Shown: positions 1 to 7,350, numbered from the stretch's first letter. The stretch is 11,438 bases of DNA from JAAZMI01 sp050942615 (GCA_050942615.1 JBMNNQ010000043.1:1-11438), one strand, 5' to 3'. Numbers and translations: made by a program. Notes: generated from the sequence alone by a model not told the origin.

Positions 1-400
1 GAAGGCTGACATTGAGTTCATTATAAGCCCTGTAAATGGTAATATATTTGTCCTTGTTTTGCGGATCTACCTGCTCTTCATAGCTGTCCAACCGGTAGCC
101 GCTTGTTTTAAGCTGTTTTTTGTCAAGGCCTGCTTTCTCCAGGGCTCCAAGCACTGCATTGGTCAGGCGGGCATTTTCTGCCGCAGCCGTTTGAGCCGCG
201 GCATCTGTCGTTTCCACCGCCAAAACCACCCGGGCCAGATCCGGCTGCGCTGAAATCACCGTTTCCCCATAAACACTGATGATGCCCTTTTCCCCGCCGG
301 GGTTTGCTTCCGCAACAGCAGGCACAATCAACACCGGTAAAATCAGGACCGTTAACAACAACATGCCAACAACAGACTTTTTGACAGTCCTTTTTCTCAT
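1..400 (-). CDS. SIMPL-domain (DUF541/YggE-like) secreted protein, 5' part only
   Basis: The reading frame starts at the ATG at 400-398 and stays open to the window edge, giving 133 visible codons; the C-terminal part lies outside. The N-terminus is a classical signal peptide: a basic stretch (MRKRTVKK), a long hydrophobic core and a likely cleavage site after PAVA near residue 30. The mature part begins with the pattern of SIMPL/DUF541 proteins: GIISVYGETVISAQPDLARV, then an AAAENARLTNAVLGALEKAG helix, then KTSGYRLD and YRAYNELNVSL. SIMPL proteins are periplasmic or extracytoplasmic proteins of poorly defined function; E. coli YggE is linked to oxidative stress. The ribosome binding site is GAAGGGGG, 11 bases upstream. 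A dyad at 421-442 lies just before it. Family assignment is fairly sure; a specific function cannot be given. Confidence 0.8.
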   Translation of the reverse strand, partial: MRKRTVKKSVVGMLLLTVLILPVLIVPAVAEANPGGEKGIISVYGETVISAQPDLARVVLAVETTDAAAQTAAAENARLTNAVLGALEKAGLDKKQLKTSGYRLDSYEEQVDPQNKDKYITIYRAYNELNVSL

Positions 401-420
401 AAAAATTTTTCCCCCTTCGC

Positions 421-442
421 CTTAGGTAATGTTTACCCTAAG
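421..442. promoter_or_regulatory. dyad (operator candidate) upstream of the SIMPL gene
   Basis: CTTAGG at 421-426 faces CCTAAG at 437-442 across a 10-base spacer beginning TAATGT. The dyad lies between the upstream minus-strand terminator and the ribosome binding site of the SIMPL gene. The same core, TAGGTAATGT followed by CCTA, is found in a second dyad at 908-930. No clear -35/-10 pair was found beside this one. Operator function is inference. Confidence 0.35.
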
Positions 443-740
443 ACGGTAGCAGCAAAAAAAGGTTCCATAGATAATGGAACCATATACTTTCTACAAGATT
501 GCTTTTAAAGGATTCCAGCTTAGGCAAGGCTGCTGCTACATGACAAGCAACAACCCTTTTTGAAACTTCCGGCCGGAGACAAGTTAGCTCTGTGTTTGTA
601 CTAATTGCCATGCAATCTGCTGCCAGCCTTTCAGTGGAAAGCGTTTCCCCCACAATAGCTGTTTCTAAAAAATCCCGGCTGCCGCAAGTAAGGCAGGTGC
701 AGTTTAAAGGGTTGAAGATAAAACCAAAATGGTAGGCCAT
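438..740 (-). CDS. hypothetical cysteine-containing small protein (doubtful)
   Basis: A 100-residue frame starts at the ATG at 740-738 behind AAAGGGGG, 9 bases upstream, which is a good ribosome binding site for this genome. The N-terminal part has a close cysteine group, C-x-C-x2-C (NCTCLTCG), that could bind metal, and further cysteines follow. I do not recognise the family. The oddity is at the end: the last 15 or so codons read through a rho-independent terminator (454-481) before the stop at 438-440, so the C-terminus (SIWFHYLW...) may be an artefact of a lost stop codon. A second frame on the same strand (631-876) overlaps the start; its first half also looks protein-like (ILHYYPKEEKDNFVLKYRTG), so the locus could be one frameshifted gene. 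Confidence 0.35.
   Translation of the reverse strand: MAYHFGFIFNPLNCTCLTCGSRDFLETAIVGETLSTERLAADCMAISTNTELTCLRPEVSKRVVACHVAAALPKLESFKSNLVESIWFHYLWNLFLLLPS
454..481 (-). terminator. rho-independent terminator, minus strand
   Basis: GGTTCCAT at 461-468 pairs perfectly with ATGGAACC at 474-481 around a 5-base loop. Read on the minus strand, the hairpin is followed by seven T residues (460-454). It would end a transcript coming from 500-876 before the SIMPL gene. Confidence 0.75.
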
Positions 741-904
741 GGCCTGCTTCCCCCTTTCTTTCCAGTTTTTCCACGTAACCTGTTCTATACTTCAGCACAA
801 AATTGTCCTTTTCCTCCTTGGGGTAATAATGTAAAATTCTTAAAAACCGGCTTCCCGGACCCAAGGATGCCCTCATACAAGCCTGCCTGTTTTACCCAGT
901 AATG

Positions 905-930
905 TATAATAGGTAATGTAGAATCCTATT
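905..930 (+). promoter_or_regulatory. -10 element and overlapping dyad before the yjbQ-type gene
   Basis: A consensus TATAAT at 905-910 lies 41 bases before the start codon; no good -35 hexamer is at the right distance. Overlapping it is an inverted repeat, AATAGG (908-913) and CCTATT (925-930), with an 11-base spacer starting TAATGT. A repressor bound here would cover the -10 and the start of transcription. The dyad shares a 10-base core with the one at 421-442. Confidence 0.4.
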
Positions 931-951
931 AGATAAGGAGGTTTTACCAAA

Positions 952-1368
952 ATGAAATCACTGCGTGAGGAACTTTGGTTTGAAACAAAAAACAGGATGG
1001 AATTTATCAACATCACACCCCAGGTGCAGGCAATTGTAGATCGCAGCCAGGTCAAAGAAGGGCTTTGCCTGGTCAACGCCATGCACATCACAGCCAGTGT
1101 ATTTATTAACGACGACGAAAAGGGGCTGCATGGGGACTTTAAAAAATGGCTGGAGGAACTTGCCCCCCATGAACCAGTGGACCAATATGCTCACAATACA
1201 TTTGAAGACAACGCCGATGCCCACCTTAAGCGGCAGGTGATGGGCAGGGAGGTAGTGGTAGCGATTACCAAAGGCCAGTTAGATTTTGGCCCCTGGGAAC
1301 AGATTTTTTATGGAGAATTCGATGGACGCAGAAAAAAAAGGGTGTTGGTCAAGGTAATCGGGGCTTAA
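952..1368 (+). CDS. yjbQ: YjbQ / UPF0047 family protein (secondary thiamine-phosphate synthase-type)
   Basis: The 138-residue product matches the length of the UPF0047/YjbQ family and shows its conserved blocks in order: NAMHITASVFINDDE (about 42-56), HNTFEDNADAHLKRQVMGRE (81-100) and GQLDFGPWEQIFYGEFDGRR (108-127). Conserved histidines (H45, H81, H91) are the probable metal or active-site residues of this compact cytoplasmic fold. Members are annotated as secondary thiamine-phosphate synthase because the E. coli protein has weak activity of this kind; the true physiological role is uncertain. The start is fixed by AAGGAGG at 935-941, 10 bases before the ATG. The gene is single: it points away from its left neighbour, converges on the permease region and ends at its own hairpin terminator. 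Confidence 0.9.
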   Translation: MKSLREELWFETKNRMEFINITPQVQAIVDRSQVKEGLCLVNAMHITASVFINDDEKGLHGDFKKWLEELAPHEPVDQYAHNTFEDNADAHLKRQVMGREVVVAITKGQLDFGPWEQIFYGEFDGRRKKRVLVKVIGA

Positions 1369-1457
1369 TGGCAATGCCCTCCTATACCACCGCAGCATAG
1401 AGAACGGCACAGGGGAACGGCCCTGCTTTCATCGCGGTTAGTGCGTTTAGTACGGTA

Positions 1458-1486
1458 AACAGCGAACTTACTGTTCGCTGTTTTTC
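1458..1486 (+). terminator. rho-independent terminator after the yjbQ-type gene
   Basis: AACAGCGAAC (1458-1467) pairs with GTTCGCTGTT (1473-1482) around TTACT, and the T tract continues to 1485 on the plus strand. On the minus strand only a short TTT follows, so it is mainly a plus-strand terminator, although it also lies at the end of the minus-strand ORF 1468-1666. Confidence 0.75.
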
Positions 1487-1666
1487 ATTTTCGCTCTATT
1501 CAGGGCCATCTGCAGGCATTTCCACCGGGAACAGCCGGTAAAGCGGGCTGCCGAAGAGGTGTAGCCCCCCTGCAGGTAAACATATAAATTTAGCACATAG
1601 GCAGGCAGGTAGACGCCCAACAGATAGGAAACAGCCTTCAGCCTCCCTTTTTTCCAGGCTTTCCAT
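1468..1666 (-). pseudogene. small membrane-type ORF interrupted by a one-base frameshift at an A6 run
   Basis: A start codon at 1666-1664 sits 7 bases behind AAGGAAGG and 19 bases after the permease stop, so it looks like the next gene of that operon. As written, the frame gives 56 residues ending at 1496 (MESLEKREAEG...). If one A of the run at 1648-1653 is dropped, the product becomes 65 residues ending at the TAA at 1470-1468, with a convincing hydrophobic stretch (AVSYLLGVYLPAYVLNLYVY, about 21-30 after AVSYLLGVYL at 11-20) followed by a basic, cysteine-bearing tail (FTGCSRWKCLQMALNRAK). Codon choice in that frame is rich in G and C at third positions, like the neighbours. I do not recognise a family. 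It may be a sequencing error, a recent mutation, or slippage during expression. The stop lies in the loop of the terminator hairpin. Confidence 0.45.
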
Positions 1667-1684
1667 CTTGCATCCTTCCTTTTA

Positions 1685-2974
1685 CTATTTTTTTCTAAAA
1701 ATCAGATGTTCCATAAGCACTACTGCTAAAACACCCACCACAAAACCGTTGCCGAGCAGGGGCCTTAAAAAAACGGGAAATGTTTCCAAAACGCCGTCCG
1801 GCAGGAAAGAAATGATGATGCTTAGCATGAGAGGCAGCCCGATCACCAGGCCGTCTTCAAAATGAAAACCTTTTTGGGCATCGAAGACCATTATTAGCCC
1901 GGCCGCGATCTGTGAACACATGATGTAGAGAAAAACCCCGCCCACCACTGCGGACGGCAGGCCGCCAATAAAGGCGATGGCCGGCGGCAGAAAAGACACT
2001 GCCAACAGAATGAGTCCGGCCGGTATAAGCGTGTAGCGCGAGGCACAGCCGGTAGAGGCAATTACGCCTGGGCTCAGGGAAAAGTTGACCGGGCCGATCA
2101 CACCGCCCAAACCTGCCAGAAGGTTGAGTATGCCTGTCAGGGAAAGCCCCCTGGTAACCCGTTCCGGCATCCGTTCCGGTTTTAACAGGCCGCCCACGGA
2201 GTAGATCGAGCCCAAGTCGTTAATGGCCAGGGCCAAAAAACAGACAAGAAAAGAGATGATGACGCCCGGTTCAAAGCTAAGATTAAGGTTCATCTTTAAA
2301 AAATTTGCAGTGATCTTTGTCTGCAGGGCCGGCATTTTTTCTACCCCTTGGGGAAATACCAGATAATAAATAGCCGTCCCGGCGATCAGCGCCCACATGA
2401 TCAGGGTTGATTTCCAAAAACCGTCAACATACCTGTTTACTGCAAAGATACAGAGTACGAAAATCAGAACAAAACACATATTTGCCCAGGCCAGCTCCGG
2501 CACGGCGGAAGTTGTACTCAGGTTCAAAATCATGGGGGCCAGGGTAAAGGCAATCATGATTAAGATCGTGGCTACAACCGGCGGTGTAAACAGTTTTTTT
2601 AAGTAGTTGAACAGGCCGGCAGCGCTTAACAGAAAAAGAACCAGGCCCCCCAGGGCCATGGCGGTATAAACAGCGCTCACCCCGCTCGCCCGGCCGGCAA
2701 CGATCCCCACCAGCAGTATTGTTGCCGGGCCCACTACCAACGGCAGCCGGTGGCCCCATAAAAGCTGGGCCAAAAGGGAAACACCTGTTATGAAAAATAT
2801 TTTTTGCATATAGGTAATCTGTGCTGCAAATTCACTAAAATGCAAACCTGCCACTATATTCCCCACAATCACCACGATCGGAACCATAATAGCCAGCCAC
2901 TGTAAACCCAAAAAAATTAGTTCGCCAAAGGGGGGCCTTTCATCCAGCCCGTATTTAAATTTTACCGGTTCCAT
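1685..2974 (-). CDS. NCS2-family nucleobase (uracil/xanthine-type) permease
   Basis: The 429-residue product is an integral membrane protein with the hydrophobic pattern of about 14 segments typical of NCS2 (xanthine/uracil:cation symporter) permeases. Family landmarks are the N-terminal YGLDERPP...LGLQWLAIMVP, the WGHRLPLVVGPA segment (about 73-84), LAINDLGSIYSVGGLL in the helix 8 region (249-264), RGLSLTGILNLLAGLGG (275-291), the NCS2 signature region SLSPGVIASTG (299-309) and SAVVGGVFLYIM (341-352). In well-studied members the signature reads Q/E/P-N-x-G-x4-T; here the Q and N positions are L300 and S301, and helix 8 carries N252-D253 instead of the usual glutamate. The substrate is therefore uncertain. 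AAAGGAAAGAGG precedes the ATG. A short frameshifted ORF follows in the same direction. Confidence 0.88.
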   Translation of the reverse strand: MEPVKFKYGLDERPPFGELIFLGLQWLAIMVPIVVIVGNIVAGLHFSEFAAQITYMQKIFFITGVSLLAQLLWGHRLPLVVGPATILLVGIVAGRASGVSAVYTAMALGGLVLFLLSAAGLFNYLKKLFTPPVVATILIMIAFTLAPMILNLSTTSAVPELAWANMCFVLIFVLCIFAVNRYVDGFWKSTLIMWALIAGTAIYYLVFPQGVEKMPALQTKITANFLKMNLNLSFEPGVIISFLVCFLALAINDLGSIYSVGGLLKPERMPERVTRGLSLTGILNLLAGLGGVIGPVNFSLSPGVIASTGCASRYTLIPAGLILLAVSFLPPAIAFIGGLPSAVVGGVFLYIMCSQIAAGLIMVFDAQKGFHFEDGLVIGLPLMLSIIISFLPDGVLETFPVFLRPLLGNGFVVGVLAVVLMEHLIFRKK

Positions 2975-3236
2975 TTATTGGCCTCTTTCCTTTGCAATAT
3001 TTGGGGTGCCTGCACCCCGTTTCATGCCTTTCAAATACCCGCAAGTCCCCTTCCAGTTATGTGCAGCTAAGAAATATTACGGTATTTTCAACCAGCTATA
3101 ATTTTTGACATCAAAATTACCTTCAACATCAAACCCCTGTTTTCCTTCCGAAAATTAGAGATGGCAGTTGCCGGCCACGATAAAGCTACATCAGCCTGCC
3201 TCCTGTTAATTTCCAAAAACTACAGCCGGGGCACCA
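2975..3236. other. divergent intergenic region between permease and polymerase genes
   Basis: No protein-coding frame or known riboswitch was recognised, including the purine class. It holds a perfect small hairpin, GGGGTG (3003-3008) with CACCCC (3013-3018), about 30 bases before the permease start; neither strand has a T tract after it, so it is not a terminator. It also holds an AT-rich palindrome, ATTTTTGACATCAAAATT at 3101-3118 with one mismatch, and two direct copies of ACATCAAA at 3108-3115 and 3126-3133. These could bind a regulator of the permease, but no convincing minus-strand promoter was found beside them. Confidence 0.35.
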
Positions 3237-3265
3237 TTGTTTTACTGCCGGGCCTGATCTATAAT
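3237..3265 (+). promoter_or_regulatory. sigma-A-type promoter of the Y-family polymerase gene
   Basis: TTGTTT at 3237-3242 and a perfect TATAAT at 3260-3265 are separated by 17 bases, the optimal spacing. Transcription should start near 3272, inside the SOS box. Confidence 0.7.
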
Positions 3266-3268
3266 TAT

Positions 3269-3282
3269 AGAACATCAGTTCT
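3269..3282 (+). promoter_or_regulatory. SOS box (Gram-positive LexA/DinR operator)
   Basis: AGAACATCAGTTCT contains the core GAAC-N4-GTTC (3270-3281), the hallmark of Firmicute LexA (DinR) operators, with one extra base pair of symmetry on each side. The centre, ATCA, departs from the favoured RNRY pattern. It lies 4 bases after the -10 and covers the expected transcription start, an ideal place for repression. It sits upstream of a translesion polymerase gene, a known class of SOS target. Confidence 0.75.
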
Positions 3283-3301
3283 GTAAGGGGGGTGCCGCTT
3301 T

Positions 3302-4543
3302 ATGCCCGGATTAAAAGTAATTATGCTTGCAGACATGGAATCCTTTTATGCCAGCGTTGAGATTGCCAAAAACCCCGCCCTGCGGGGCAAACCGGTCGCA
3401 GTTTGCGGCGATCCGCAGCAGCGGCGGGGCATTGTTTTAGCCGCAAGCAAGGAAGCCAAAGCCTGCGGCATCAAAACAGGCATGGCTGCGTGGGAATGTG
3501 CAAGTTTATGCCCACAGGTGGTCTTAGTCAGGCCCCATATGCAGGATTACATCAACACCTCTTTAAAAATCACGGATGTCCTGGCCGGGTTTAGCGATCG
3601 GGTTTCCCCCTATTCCATTGATGAACAGTTCCTCGATATGACAGGATGTGAAAGGCTTTTCGGCCCCCCGGAAAAGATGGCCGGACTGATCATTAAAAAG
3701 GTCCGGGAAAAAACCGGCATCCGCTGCCGCGTGGGTATCGGGGAAAATCCCCTGCAGGCCAAGATGGCCTGCGACCGGTTTGCTAAAAAAAACAGGGCCG
3801 GGGTTTTCAGATTGTCACACCAGAATTATGCGCAGCATACCTGGCCCCTGCCGATCAGGGATCTGTTTGGTGTGGGAAGCCGTATGGAACACCGTTTTTT
3901 TAATATCGGGGTGCGGACCATCGGGCACCTGGCAAAATTGCCGCGGGAGGACTTGAAGTTCAGGTGGGGTGTGAATGGGGAGCTTTTATGGTTAAATGCC
4001 CGGGGGATCGACTATTCAACAGTAAAGCCATCGTCAAACACAGAGGATACCCGCAAGGGAACCAGCCATTCCATAACCCTGCCCCGCGATTACCGTTTCA
4101 AAAAGGAAATAGAGGTTGTTTTATTGGAAATTACAGAAACAGTCTGCCGGCGGGCCAGGGCCTGGGGCAAGGCAGGGCGGGTTGTCCACGTTTACTGCAG
4201 GGGTGCCGATTTTGACCTCCCTACGGGCTTTTCCAGGCAGGTAAAAATGTCTGCACCGACAGCGATAACCATGGATGTCTATACCTATGTCTTAAAGCTG
4301 TTTTATGCCCATTGGGACCGCAGACCGGTCCGGGCCTTGGGTGTCGGCCTGGCAGACCTTAAAGATCTGCGGGAAATACAGCTGTCCCTGATAGATCCCA
4401 GGGAAAAGAAAATGGCCCTGGGCAGGGCCATGGATACCGTTAGAATCCGCTACGGCCCGACAAGTCTGTTTAGGGCATCTTCGCTAACGGCAGGTGGGAT
4501 GCTTTTTGACCGGGCCACTAAAATCGGCGGGCACGAAGCCTGA
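3302..4543 (+). CDS. dinB: Y-family translesion DNA polymerase (Pol IV / UvrX-YqjW-like)
   Basis: The 413-residue product is a full-length Y-family DNA polymerase, which copies damaged DNA at low fidelity. The palm motifs are intact: LADMESFYASVE with catalytic D11 and probable steric gate Y16, and YSIDEQFLD with D107 and E108. A fingers region with RRGIVLAASKEAKACGIKTG follows the first motif, then the helix-hairpin-helix-like LFGVGSRMEHRFFNIGVRTIGHL and the little-finger domain. QLSLID at 360-365 resembles the clamp-binding motif QL(S/D)LF. The C-terminus (GGMLFDRATKIGGHEA) resembles the UvrX/YqjW branch rather than classical E. coli DinB, so dinB is used here as a family symbol. AAGGGGGG (3285-3292) stands 9 bases before the ATG. 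The gene has its own promoter with an SOS box, so damage induction is likely. It is monocistronic, converging on proA. Confidence 0.92.
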   Translation: MPGLKVIMLADMESFYASVEIAKNPALRGKPVAVCGDPQQRRGIVLAASKEAKACGIKTGMAAWECASLCPQVVLVRPHMQDYINTSLKITDVLAGFSDRVSPYSIDEQFLDMTGCERLFGPPEKMAGLIIKKVREKTGIRCRVGIGENPLQAKMACDRFAKKNRAGVFRLSHQNYAQHTWPLPIRDLFGVGSRMEHRFFNIGVRTIGHLAKLPREDLKFRWGVNGELLWLNARGIDYSTVKPSSNTEDTRKGTSHSITLPRDYRFKKEIEVVLLEITETVCRRARAWGKAGRVVHVYCRGADFDLPTGFSRQVKMSAPTAITMDVYTYVLKLFYAHWDRRPVRALGVGLADLKDLREIQLSLIDPREKKMALGRAMDTVRIRYGPTSLFRASSLTAGGMLFDRATKIGGHEA

Positions 4544-4697
4544 TCGGTTGTTTTAACTTTTAACCGCCGGTCCCTTTACCGCATATCACACGGGGCAATA
4601 TACTATAGCGGCTGCACCCGGGGAACTATTAAACAAATCCTAAAAATAAACCCAGAACACCTTTTTATTTTTAAAGGGCCCCCGGAATAGAAAGAAA

Positions 4698-5987
4698 TTA
4701 CAGGGGAAATTTTTTGGCCAAAGGCTTGTGTTTGAACGTTTTTGTCTTGGCAGCGTAGTCGGCAACAAGATGGCCCGCACCAAACAGACTGTATTTGTAG
4801 ATAACCAGCCCGTCAAGGCCTACCGGGCCGCGGGAGTGTATTTTGCCGGTGCTGATCCCCACTTCAGCGCCAAAACCGTAGCGAAACCCGTCGCTGAAAC
4901 GTGTTGAACAGTTCCAAAAAACATTGCCTGAATCGACCAAAGCCATAAAGCGGGCCGCCTGATCTTTACTGGCGGTAATAATACTGTCCGTGTGACCGGA
5001 ACCATATCGGTTGATATGGTCGATGGCGGTATCAAGGGCAGGCACTACCCTGATGGCCAGTTTGTGATCCAGGTATTCTGTCTGCCAGTCCTTTTCAGTG
5101 GCTGCTGCCACGGGTATCAGCGCCTGCGTGCGGGCACAGCCGCAGAGGCTGACCTGTTTTTTATCGAGGGCTTCCTTCAATTGCGGCAGAAACCGGGCAG
5201 CAATCTTTTCATGCACCAGCAGGGTTTCCACTGCATTGCAGACCGCTACATATTGGGTTTTGGAATCGACTACAATTTGCACGGCCATTTCCAGCGCAGC
5301 GTCTGCATCAACATAACAGTGGCAAATGCCGTCCGCATGCCCCATCACGGGAATCCGGGAATTATCCATAATGTAGCGGACAAAGTCGTTTGAACCCCGG
5401 GGGATAATCAGATCGATAAATTCGTCCATTTTCAACATTTCGCCCACCTCTGCCCTGGTTTCCAGCAGTTTGAGCCAATTTGACGGTATCCCCGCTTCTG
5501 TAGTAGCCTGCATAATAATTTCCGCCAGGATACGGTTGGTTTCCAGGGCCTCGGAGCCACCTTTAAGCAGGATCCCATTGCCGCTTTTCAGGCCCAAAGT
5601 GGAGATCTGCACCAAGGCATCGGGCCTTGATTCAAAAATTACCCCGATTACACCAATGGGGCAGGTAACCTTATAAAGTTCAAGGCCTTCGTCCAGTTCG
5701 GTGGCCAGCATTGTCCTGCCGACCGGATCTTCCAGTTCAACCAAGCTGTTAATCCCGTCAACCACAGCCGCTATGTCTGTTTCGTCAAACTTCAGCCTTT
5801 TTAAAAGTGGAACTGCCAAATTTTCTTCAGCGCTCCGTTTTAAGTCTTCCTGGTTGGCCTGCACGATTTCACCTTGACGAGCAAGCAAGGAGCCGGCAAT
5901 CCGGGCCAAAGCCTTGTTTTTCAAATCCGTGCCGGCGGCTGCCAGCTGGAGGGAAGCTTCTTTTACCTGACTTGCAATTGCTTTCAT
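4698..5987 (-). CDS. proA: gamma-glutamyl phosphate reductase (glutamate-5-semialdehyde dehydrogenase)
   Basis: The enzyme reduces gamma-glutamyl phosphate to glutamate-5-semialdehyde with NADPH, the second step of proline synthesis, in the cytoplasm. The 429-residue product has the usual length and all the ProA landmarks: CPIGVIGVIFESRPDAL (109-125), LKGGSEALETNR (141-152), IPRGSNDFV (195-203), the catalytic cysteine C250 in VAVCNAVETLLVH, SGHTDSIIT, and the C-terminal FGAEVGISTGKIHSRGPVGL. The ATG at 5987 is preceded by AAAGGGG at a rather long distance (about 14 bases), so translation may be modest. It lies 52 bases after dctM with no terminator or clear promoter between them, so co-transcription with the TRAP genes is likely. 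proB is not in the window. Proline genes beside a carboxylate transporter may be chance. Confidence 0.95.
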   Translation of the reverse strand: MKAIASQVKEASLQLAAAGTDLKNKALARIAGSLLARQGEIVQANQEDLKRSAEENLAVPLLKRLKFDETDIAAVVDGINSLVELEDPVGRTMLATELDEGLELYKVTCPIGVIGVIFESRPDALVQISTLGLKSGNGILLKGGSEALETNRILAEIIMQATTEAGIPSNWLKLLETRAEVGEMLKMDEFIDLIIPRGSNDFVRYIMDNSRIPVMGHADGICHCYVDADAALEMAVQIVVDSKTQYVAVCNAVETLLVHEKIAARFLPQLKEALDKKQVSLCGCARTQALIPVAAATEKDWQTEYLDHKLAIRVVPALDTAIDHINRYGSGHTDSIITASKDQAARFMALVDSGNVFWNCSTRFSDGFRYGFGAEVGISTGKIHSRGPVGLDGLVIYKYSLFGAGHLVADYAAKTKTFKHKPLAKKFPL

Positions 5988-6039
5988 TTTTATTTAGACA
6001 CCCCTTTAGATTAGTATTAAACATCCGGCTTGAAAACCC

Positions 6040-7350
6040 CTACCGGCCCAACATCATCCTGGGCAGAAAGAGGGCTACCTCTGGAAATGCGGCCACAATT
6101 ACTACCACCACCAGGATGGGAATTACAAAAGGCAGGGCCCCCAGGTAGATTTCTTCCATTGAAACATCTTTGGCTGTGCCGGCAATGGTAAACAGATTGA
6201 GGCCCATGGGTGGTGTTATCAAACCGGCATCCATCATCAGCACGCAGATTACCCCGAAGGCTACAGGATCAAACCCCAGCTGCAGGATCAACGGGAAAAC
6301 CACCGGCAGTGTCAAAACCATCATCGATACCGCGTCTATAAAACAGCCTAAAAAAAGATAAACAAGCAGTATGGCCCCCAGGATGAGGTAGCGGGATACA
6401 GCCAGCCCGGCAACCCACCCCACCAACTGCATCGGGATGGTGGAAAGCCCTAAAAAATAGGTATACACGGTAGCGCCGGCAATCAAAAAAAGAACCATCG
6501 CTGAAACCCGGACAGCGTCCTGCAAGGCGACAAAAAGGTTTTTTAAAGTTAGTCTTTTTTTCAACAGGGTGAAGAAAAAAAGCAGGGCTGCACCCGCCGC
6601 CCCGGCCTCGGAAGGGGTAAACCAGCCCAGATAGATGCCGCCCATGACTACTAAAAAAACCAAAAGGATTTCCCACACGTTTTTTAACGCCAGAAGTTTT
6701 TCCCCCCAGCTGACCGGTGCGGGGTTTACCGGTGCCAGGCTGGGATCATGCTTGACCTGCAGCACTATCTGGATAATAAAAGCTGCTGCCAGGACAATTC
6801 CGGGCAAAATACCGGCAATCAGCAGTTTGCCTACAGATTGTTCCGTCAGCATTCCAAAAACCACGAAACCGATACTGGGCGGAATCAGAAAACCCAGGGT
6901 GCCGCCCCCGGCAATCGTCCCTGTCGCCAGTTTGGGGGAATAATTATATTTCCTCATCTCCGGATAGGCTATGCCGGACATCGCGGCCGCTGTAGCTACT
7001 GAAGAACCGGAAACAGCGGAAAAACCGGCACAGGCAGCGATGGTTGCTGCCGCCAGGCCCCCGGGGAGCCTGCGGAGCCACTTGTCAAAAGCCTTGTACA
7101 GGTCTTCAATCAGGCCGCTGACACTGGCAAAACTGCCCATTATTAAAAAAAGGGGGATTACAATATACGCATAGTTGCTGGAAACTTCATAGATTGTTCT
7201 GGCCACGACAGGCAAGGCTGCATGGAATGAAGCCAGATACCAGATTCCCAAAAAGCCAATCAGCATTAAAGCCAAGGCGATGGGCATGCCAAAAAACAAA
7301 AGAAAAAATACTCCGACCGTACCGGCAATTCCTGTAGTTATGGGATCCAA
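6040..7350 (-). CDS. dctM: TRAP transporter large permease subunit (DctM)
   Basis: DctM is the ion-coupled transport channel of tripartite ATP-independent periplasmic (TRAP) transporters. The 436-residue product is very hydrophobic, with about 12 membrane segments, and carries typical DctM blocks: AACAGFSAVSGSSVATAAAM (105-124), YPEMRKYNYSPKLATGTIAG, GTLGFLIPPSIGFVVFG, LFLGCFIDAVSMMVLTLPVVFP and DAGLITPPMGLNLFTIAG. The start is a TTG at 7350-7348: AGGGGGG ends 6 bases upstream and no better codon is present. A 70-base gap separates it from dctQ, with no terminator seen. It is the third gene of the dctP-dctQ-dctM unit, and proA follows. Confidence 0.93.
   Translation of the reverse strand: MDPITTGIAGTVGVFFLLFFGMPIALALMLIGFLGIWYLASFHAALPVVARTIYEVSSNYAYIVIPLFLIMGSFASVSGLIEDLYKAFDKWLRRLPGGLAAATIAACAGFSAVSGSSVATAAAMSGIAYPEMRKYNYSPKLATGTIAGGGTLGFLIPPSIGFVVFGMLTEQSVGKLLIAGILPGIVLAAAFIIQIVLQVKHDPSLAPVNPAPVSWGEKLLALKNVWEILLVFLVVMGGIYLGWFTPSEAGAAGAALLFFFTLLKKRLTLKNLFVALQDAVRVSAMVLFLIAGATVYTYFLGLSTIPMQLVGWVAGLAVSRYLILGAILLVYLFLGCFIDAVSMMVLTLPVVFPLILQLGFDPVAFGVICVLMMDAGLITPPMGLNLFTIAGTAKDVSMEEIYLGALPFVIPILVVVVIVAAFPEVALFLPRMMLGR

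Noticed and set aside
1463..1477. CGAAC...GTTCG, resembling an SOS box
   Set aside because: The half sites are 5 bases apart instead of 4, and the sequence is the stem of a terminator with a T tract.
3003..3018. GGGGTG/CACCCC hairpin as terminator or riboswitch of the permease
   Set aside because: No T tract on either strand and no purine, PreQ1 or PyrR-type sequence features around it.
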